Positions 22,101 through 28,614 of a stretch of DNA of 28,614 nucleotides are shown one piece after another. Source of the stretch: Spirogloea muscicola (taxonomy: Eukaryota > Streptophyta > Zygnematophyceae > Spirogloeales > Spirogloeaceae); the NCBI GenBank assembly GCA_009602725.1, contig WELB01000053.1, positions 655,172 to 683,785 of the forward strand, read 5' to 3'. The number at the start of each line of letters is the position of its first letter. Position 1 is the first letter of the stretch. The notes beneath the pieces were generated by a model. It had not been told where the DNA came from. It did no database searches and was given only the letters and a program-made list of their open reading frames with translations. The position numbers were made by a program, and so were the translations under genes.

Positions 22101-25100
22101 TAAGCCAGAAGCATGAGACCAGGCTACTGGACTCAACACCCTCAATGCTGATATCTATTCATGTACTCCAAAGTCCCAGTATAGACGATGCCACATCAGA
22201 TTGACTGCCAGGTAACTTGCTAGATTCTGTACTGTAGTGCAGGCCAAGCTGCAGGACATATCATGATTGCAGCAATAGCTCAGGGTGCTAACCTCCGTAC
22301 CTTTCTCTGGGAGCGAAGCTCGTAACTGCGAGGCACCTTTGAGTGAAGCCTCTCGGGCACTTCCATTACATATTGGTCCTTCCAACGGTTTGGAAGGTCA
22401 TCTGTCAGCATCACAATGTCAAATGCAGTGTGCTTTCCTTTGTGCACAGATTGGAAATTTTTAAAAAGCCAATTAGTAGTTTCCACGTGAAAATAATCGA
22501 AGTACCTGTCAACATATCACCTGCAGAAATGCATCATGAAAAATTTCTGCAGTTGTTCTGTCCTGGACTTTCTGGATACAGCTCGCAAGAGGGCAGCTTA
22601 CATCTGCTGGCTTGCCGAGCAGCTCACGCTGGCTCTTGAGAAAGTTGCTGAGCTTCTTCTGCACGTTGTTCACGCCTAGATCGGCTGAGTCAAAGTCGCT
22701 GTCCAGGCCAGAGCTGCGAGGAGTTATCATGCCTGTGTTCTCGGCCTCCACCCAATCAAATGCATTTTCAAAGTGGCCAATCAAGTCACGTAGTCCCGGC
22801 GGCAAGCCTTGTCCTGCCAAACCAGATCGTCAACAGCACCTGCCTTACTAAATATCATAGAGGTCTTCCAGGTGGGTGCATTTATGCACATGCAAAGTGC
22901 TGTATGCTCTATGCTCTATACTTATTCAGTTGGGATCTATGTGCAGGTCCTGCAGCCGTATTGACCTCACATAGACATTACAATAGGCAATTTGTCATTG
23001 AAGTCAGCTGGCCTTTTCTGGCAAAACACGGCCAGTTGGTTGAGATTTATGATACCGGGGGTGAGTAGCCATCTGAGACGCAGCGAGCTAAGTGATGACA
23101 AGGTGGGGGCAAAGACTTCGACGAAGTTGACCATGGCCCTGCATCCCTTGAGCGACGATGTGAACTCCAGAAGGGAACGCCTGGCGCTGTCCTCATAGAG
23201 GACAACGTGCGCTGCTTCTCGTCCTCCACCTATAAGACTGGAAATACAAATACATGACTTTCCTGCCCGTGTTCCAAGCAACTCGTATAGCCTCGCCCTA
23301 AGTAATATTCCGATTCTACAGATGACCAGCTCTTGCATATGTTCACTAGAGGGACCTCAAATTGCTGTCCTGCAACTTTAATCTTTGTTCGGATCAGCAA
23401 TGCAAATTGTTGGCTCAGGAGAAGTGCCTGGCAAATTGTGTCAAGTGGTGCACATAGACACTCGGACGAGTGACCGGACCTGCTGGCGCAGATCCGTGAG
23501 AGCAGCCGCTCCATGTCCGGGATGCCAACGAGGAGCCTCCTTGCCTCAGCCATGGGCCCTGCTGCCACTCCCTGTAGAGAATATGAGGGCGTCATTCAAT
23601 AGCTTTATTCAAATTAATAGTCATAACATCTGATAACTTGAGTCCATGTGACACATCGTGTAAGTCAATCTGGTGTACATGGCGATGTACATTCATGGCC
23701 CAAGCACCAGCCTGAGGTGCCTATATATTTGTGGGCACCTTCAGATCAGCGACGGCATTCTGGCGATCGACGATGGCAGATGCCTGCAGCAGCGGCCGGA
23801 TGAGCCACCTCCTCAGCAGCTTCCTTCCCATCACGCTCGCACACTGGTCCAGTTGCATAAGGAGCGTCCTGCAGGCTTGCCTTTGATGTTCAAATTGGGC
23901 TCCAGAAGGACAATGATGGTAGTGACAGTTTCCCCAAACACTTCAAATACTGCCAGTCAGCTCCTTTACATGTCGACTTGGTCATTCCTAGATGGCGGAT
24001 CTGAACCACATCAAGAAGTGGCACTGAAACTCGGAAGACATTCATGAGCTATGGCGTGGCTATCGAGTTGCAGTGACGACCGGTAAGCTCCTGTGTCAGA
24101 CTAAGGCTCACCCATTAGACCCGCCATCAATGCTATTCTCCAGGATCTCCAGGTTCTCTAACGCGGCACTGTCCATGGCCATGCAGGCCTCCGCTCCACC
24201 TCTAGCGCCCTTGTTCCAGGCCGTCACCTCGCCGCCCTCGCCTCCATCCTTAGCTGCCGGTCCTGGTTGTTTGTTGCTGAAGACGGGCAATGGGTCAGCG
24301 CCCGGCAGGCTCTTGATATGGCCAAGGCCCAGGATGCGCCGGTCGAGCAGGGAATCGCTCAGGTAGCCAATGGCGCCGCCGAGCGCCGCCAGCGCCGTGC
24401 TGCTGCCAGACACAGTGAGCTCCTGCAGGACCGGCGGCAGCCCAGAGTCGCTGGGACACAGCCGCCGGCATTCTTCGAGGGCTTTGTCGGCCTGCCAGGA
24501 GTCGGCACTCGAATGGCTGACAAGAGGCTTGCGGGTGCCGTCCCGCAGAGCTCGCTGCGTGGCTTCTGACAGAGCGCAACCTCGTCCAAAGAGCAGCGCT
24601 GCATCCGTGCCATTGCCGGCGGCGCGAGGTAGCACGAGCTCGGTTGGGCGAAGCTCCGCCAGGACGCACGACAGGCGCGTGCGGGCTGCATCATCCAGAA
24701 ACTTCACGGCCACGGTGAAGCACATGAGTGCTGACATAGCCGCAAAGTCAAGCAACGAGATTATGGAAGTTTTGGAGAATTTTAGAAGCGAGTAACATGG
24801 CAGCCATCCACGATTTAAGGTGGAGATGGGCGGAAAAGAGAGCCCGAGACTCGGCCATGCTTCCTTGTCAGAAATTGTCAACACGACTCGCCTGAGTTGG
24901 TGGAACATGTTGGCATGTCCATACTAGACATTAAAGCAAGGAGAGGGCTTTTATGAGAGGCTTCTTGGTCATATATGTAAGAGGGTCTAAGCTTTGAGTC
25001 AGCAGTTAGAGCCTGCAACAAGTTGAACCAAGGTAGGAGGTGACAGGTGATGGCGGCTTACTTGGCCAACCATGACGAGGCTCGTAGCGCAGTCGACAGC

Positions 25101-28100
25101 ACAGGCGCCCACCATGGCCTGGCCTTCATCTAGTGTGCCCGAAGTCGATGGAGGCGGCGGGCCCTCAGCCACTGCGAGCAGGTAAGACGGCTCGGGCGTT
25201 GCCTCCAGCATCTCGCCATCCACCATGGTGGCCCTGGTGATGACTGCACAGACCTCCCTCTTTACCACCTGCAGCAGCACCCCAGTGCAGGTGCTGATTG
25301 GCAGCAGCATCTCTATATAAGCAACAAGCTGCCAAGTGAAACAACCATACTTTGCAGTTACTTGAGGTTGTACTTTGTAGACCTGACTGTCAGACCCTGA
25401 ATTACTTTCTCAGAATTTGCTGCGGCACTGCTTCTGACCTTGTCCTTGGTGCCTGCCTCCAGGTTGCGCTGCGCCAGCTGCCCTGGCGTCTCAACCTGCT
25501 CCACCACCAGCACCCTGTAGCCCTGCAGCAGTTACCACCCAAGTCTGCCAGGATTGAGCAACAAAGCATGAGGACTGTTGGAGCTGAAACACAGAACATG
25601 ATCACAGGCTACAGTGGGAGCAGACAAGCTCCATGATGGACGATCTTGGAAATTTGTTCCCGCCCGCTACAATGTCAACAAGTGCAGCTCATGCCTGCCC
25701 GCAATGCAGAGATCTCCAATCCTTGAGCCCCTCGTTGAACCCATTGCAATGCGGTGATCATGTTCCCTGGTCAAGATTACCAGTTGGTGGCATGAGTCTA
25801 AGCTTGTTAAGCATTGAGTTGCCAAGTACCTTTCGGACGAGCCTCCCAGCAAATTCGGTGTATGCCTTCTCAGGGAAGCCACAGTGCGGCTGCTCTCCCT
25901 GCGAGCATTGTAGCAGCATGCAGACATCACGCTCACTTGGTGCGTCGACCTTACACAGGCGGGCTGGTGGCACCATCAGGTGGCGCTTATGAGTAAGATT
26001 GACAAAGAACGAGAAATTACTGGGTCCAATCTGGGGATTTCTTGTGGGGGCAGAATAGGTCTTGGTTGACAGCGAACAATCTCCTATGGCTCCTATTCTC
26101 AGCTCTGGTTATGTTACCTGAGGGCCTGGTTAGAGTTGGACACTTGCCTTCATGTATTGCAGGTCAAGGTCGCGCACGCCGATGTGGGCATCCATCTCGA
26201 ACATTTCGTAGAACTTGCCCATCTGGGCGGCAGGCAGAGCAGGATCCAAGACAGCCATGTCAGTCACGTTACTTCATGGAACAGCGTGCGCAAGCAAGCC
26301 AGGCTTGGCAGAGCCTTTCCTGCATTGTAAGCTCTATGCATCAGGTCTAGAGTAAAGTTATCTAGTATTGTTATCCAGGTTTTGACCTTGAAAAGTAGGA
26401 CCTTGTCCATGTGCTTGGATTTGAATTGCCACCATTGCCGCTGGCGACCAGAGAAGAGGATGCTTGGTCAGAGGCATAATTAGGAAAGGAGAAGCAGACA
26501 GATCGGACTCAGTCAGGCAGTCTCGACTTTGACATTACCAAGGACTCGAGATGTGAGAAGGAGCCGCAACCAGAAACTCAAGGGGCAATGCAATAACAGC
26601 CGCATCCCTTATGCAGCTACCCATGGGCGACCCATGGGGTCCGCAGACTCCCCAGACATCATGATCTGTTCAGAGCGCTACCACTTCGTCTAGGGGCCAC
26701 GGCTTTTTGCATGGATTCAGTAATTCGTGATGTCCCCTGCGAAGCGGTGACTGCGTCACCTGCCCACTGCTGAAAGATTTGAGCACGTCGTCAGGGATGT
26801 GCAGTGTGCAGGCGTCGTAGTTAGGGTGGTCGGGCCTCCGCCGCTTTGCATCGCGCCGGTCCCTGTGCAAGTCCAGCAGTGGGCTGCTAAGAGCAAGGGG
26901 ATGTTGTCCATGCTTCGAGTGAATTCCCGATTCTGATAGCTTCGATGTAGAAAATAAGGTACACCTTGCCCTTTCGGATAAGGGCAAGGTTTTTTTCCAT
27001 TGTCTTATTCCGTTGTTTGCTTTGTCACTGCAGACACAGTGAGGAAGGGCTGCTTGCGCAGCTTGGGTTGCCAAGCTCCTGCCGGACAGCAGGTCAGCCA
27101 TGATCAGTCGAGCGACTCCACCGAGGATGGCGCAGATACCACCGCGCACGCTGGCAATTATGAGGTCGCAGATCAAATTAACAATTACAAAGTGCTTTAT
27201 GAGTATGATGGCGTGGAGATTGTGGGCTGTACTGCTCAAGGAAGCGGAAGAGCTTGGCGTTGCGGTTGCCAAAGCGCTCTGCCGCCTCCGCGGCGAGCGC
27301 GCTGTTGACAGGGACACCTAGCAGCGAGCAGGGGGCCATGTCAGGGTAGCGCTGGCGGCCGTGCTTTCCGCTGTCGGGCTCCGCAGTCCTCCTTGGCACA
27401 CGCACAAGCTTTGCTGGCCACGGCCAAAGTCAAGTGGTTGTTCACACGAGGGTCGCTGACTGCTACCTGGGCCGCCACGAGCATCGACTGGGGAGCTCCG
27501 CCCTGCCGCCTCTACCGCCGCCGCTGTGCAAAAAGTGCTGGCCATGTCAGGTCGAGCACTGGAGGACCTTCACGCGTTCTCTGACTGACCACCGCTGCTT
27601 GAGCCAGCCAAGCTGTGGACTGGCTCCATGACGTGCATATTCAAAGAGCAGGGTTCAAAACGCAGGAGGGTGATGAGTCAGGGTATTTCAGGGTTTGGGC
27701 CTTGCCGGTAACGAGCGCCGGCTCGCTGAGGCCGTGGATGGCACCGTGGACGGCACAACCATTGCCAGCCGCCGCTGGTGCCGGCACTGGCCTTCGGCCA
27801 CCGGCGTTGCCCCTGCCGCGCTTCCTCCCACCGATCGGCAGGCCGGTGGCTGCGCGCCGCCTCCCTTGCTTGTTGCCTTTCCCTGCGTCCTCCTCCTCAG
27901 TATCCTCCTCGCTGTCAGCCCCGCCCTCGTCCTCGTCGATGTCCTCGTCGTCCTCACGATTGCCATCGCTGGGACTGCCGTCGCCCTCGACGCACCCAGC
28001 TGCCGCTGCGAGCTTGCGCTGCCGAGTCGCCGCCTCGGCCTCAGCCCAGTCGTCATCGCCACTGCCAGCGGCGGCGGTCTGGTCCACCCTGCCTTCGGAG

Positions 28101-28564
28101 GGGATGCCCTCGCCATCGTCATCCGACTCGGCATATACGACGCATCGCCGCACGCGGCCCGTCCGACCCCTCGCCAGGAGGGAGCCATTGCCACGGCCGA
28201 CGCTGCCGCCGCCGCTGCCGTCGCGGCCGCCGCTGACGCCGCTGCTGACGCTGCCCCCACCAGAAGCAGCCTCCGATGCCATGTCTGACAGGTAGCGCAG
28301 CTCGCCCAGAGACCAATTTGGCACTCAGAGGCTCGCGGTGGGCTGCGCTGCATGCCGCAGCAGGAGAGGATAGAGCGTGGCGGCACTGTCGGCTCTCACC
28401 TCGGCTGTCTGGAGGTGCACTGCTTGGAAGCCACCGCACCGCCTCTCGCTTCAACACGATTGCCTCGCGCTCGCCATCATCGTACAGCACCGTGTGCCGA
28501 CCAGAGCGGCGTTGGTACGCCACGATCGTGCCCTGCTCAAAGCGGGCGCCGCTGCAGCCGGCAT
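19198..28564 (-). CDS. MSH6: DNA mismatch repair protein MSH6 with Tudor domain, 22 exons, 5' end incomplete
   Basis: MSH6 pairs with MSH2 (MutS-alpha) to recognise base mismatches in nuclear DNA. Exons, 5' to 3': ~28564-28400, 28323-~27745/27760, 27317-27233, 26862-26760, 26440-26387, 26222-26148, 25898-25830, 25522-25439, 25268-25062, 24701-24112, 23868-23739, 23571-23475, 23229-23056, 22813-22602, 22401-22301, 22053-21891, 21722-21415, 21076-20939, 20772-20693, 20368-20269, 20062-19918, 19502-19198; about 1320 aa, near the plant length. Domains: Tudor ([20 protein letters not shown]); acidic and basic linker; MutS domain I with the mismatch-binding Phe-X-Glu (FYE, 26205-26213) and [11 protein letters not shown]; lever/clamp ([34 protein letters not shown]); ATPase with Walker [10 protein letters not shown] (21454-21480), GQSTF, Walker [21 protein letters not shown]-terminal [15 protein letters not shown]. 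All phases agree except exon 15, one base short near 22382. Intron 6 has a GC donor. The start codon is off the scaffold. Confidence 0.93.
19836..19895. repeat. Small tandem repeat in the last MSH6 intron
   Basis: The word CTGCTTTGGTATGTAG occurs twice, followed by a partial third (TTTGGTATGTG). It lies in the intron between exons 21 and 22. No function is suggested. Confidence 0.7.
22301..22401 (-). other. MSH6 exon 15 with apparent one-base deletion
   Basis: Joined in phase 0 to exon 14 (ending KPAD), the exon reads MTFQTVG and then meets a stop unless one base is added near 22382. From there a second frame gives [20 protein letters not shown] and ELRSQRK. Together they match the family pattern YVTVGKDxYLLEVPE...YEL. 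The exon is 101 nt where 102 would fit. An alternative acceptor upstream (GGAAAG before CACACTGC) would give an unbroken but non-homologous N-terminal part ([17 protein letters not shown]). Confidence 0.75.
25899..26147 (-). other. GC-AG intron in MSH6
   Basis: Exon 6 ends ...TACATGAAG and the intron begins GCAAGTG; the next exon begins GGAGAGCAG after a CTCGCAG acceptor. The joined peptide [18 protein letters not shown] is the conserved MSH6 sequence in exact register. AAG|GCAAGT fits the known GC-donor consensus. Confidence 0.88.
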
Positions 28565-28605
28565 TGGTCCTGGAGGAACGGCAGCTACCGCGGATCCTCG
28601 CAGCC

Positions 28606-28614
28606 GGGGGGGGG
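28606..28614. repeat. G-run at scaffold end
   Basis: The scaffold stops in a G run a few tens of bases upstream of the MSH6 Tudor exon, which is why the MSH6 start codon is not visible. Confidence 0.85.

Noticed and set aside
22301-22401. Programmed frameshifting in MSH6
   Set aside because: No slippery heptamer with a downstream structure is apparent, and MSH6 is not known to use frameshifting. A deletion, base-call error or alternative acceptor is simpler.

Overview
This window is eukaryotic nuclear DNA, most likely from a streptophyte (charophyte) green alga of the zygnematophycean type. A basal land plant is not excluded. The reasons are a GRAS-family transcription factor (known from land plants and their closest algal relatives), an MSH6 with an N-terminal Tudor domain (the plant arrangement), many short exons with 70-600 nt introns, and GC-rich coding sequence set in less GC-rich introns and spacers. 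The naming of the lineage is inference; no rRNA or organelle marker is present. Both scaffold ends and one internal site are long G runs, and there is a 330-nt run of N, so this is a draft scaffold.

Layout: (1) 1-3166, repeat-rich spacer with decayed 3' ends of a non-LTR retrotransposon in both orientations. (2) 3167-7312, plus strand, a 13-exon WDR13-like WD40 gene rebuilt exon by exon. (3) 7313-14538, a spacer dominated by a nest of the same retrotransposon: one long minus-strand copy (reverse transcriptase plus a C-terminal zinc finger and restriction-like endonuclease), a second truncated copy, further 3'-end fragments, and many copies of a short 3'-tail unit carrying a perfect GGCTGG/CCAGCC hairpin. 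(4) 14539-17186, plus strand, a 4-exon GRAS gene with a glycine-rich N-terminus. (5) 17187-19197, spacer with another retrotransposon 3' end. (6) 19198 to about 28564, minus strand, a 22-exon MSH6 DNA mismatch-repair gene convergent with the GRAS gene; its 5' end runs off the scaffold.

The three host genes have unrelated roles: a WD40 scaffold protein, a transcription regulator, and the mismatch-recognition subunit of MutS-alpha. There is no operon-like relation among them. Splice phases and family alignment give nearly complete models for all three. Two introns, one in WDR13 and one in MSH6, use a GC-AG splice pair. MSH6 has an apparent single-base deletion in one exon, and the GRAS first exon changes frame at an ambiguous base.

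The most unusual structure is the retrotransposon family. Truncated copies and tail-only units are joined head to tail, each junction lying just after the hairpin tail of the previous copy. This suggests an endonuclease-bearing element that repeatedly inserts at the end of its own copies.
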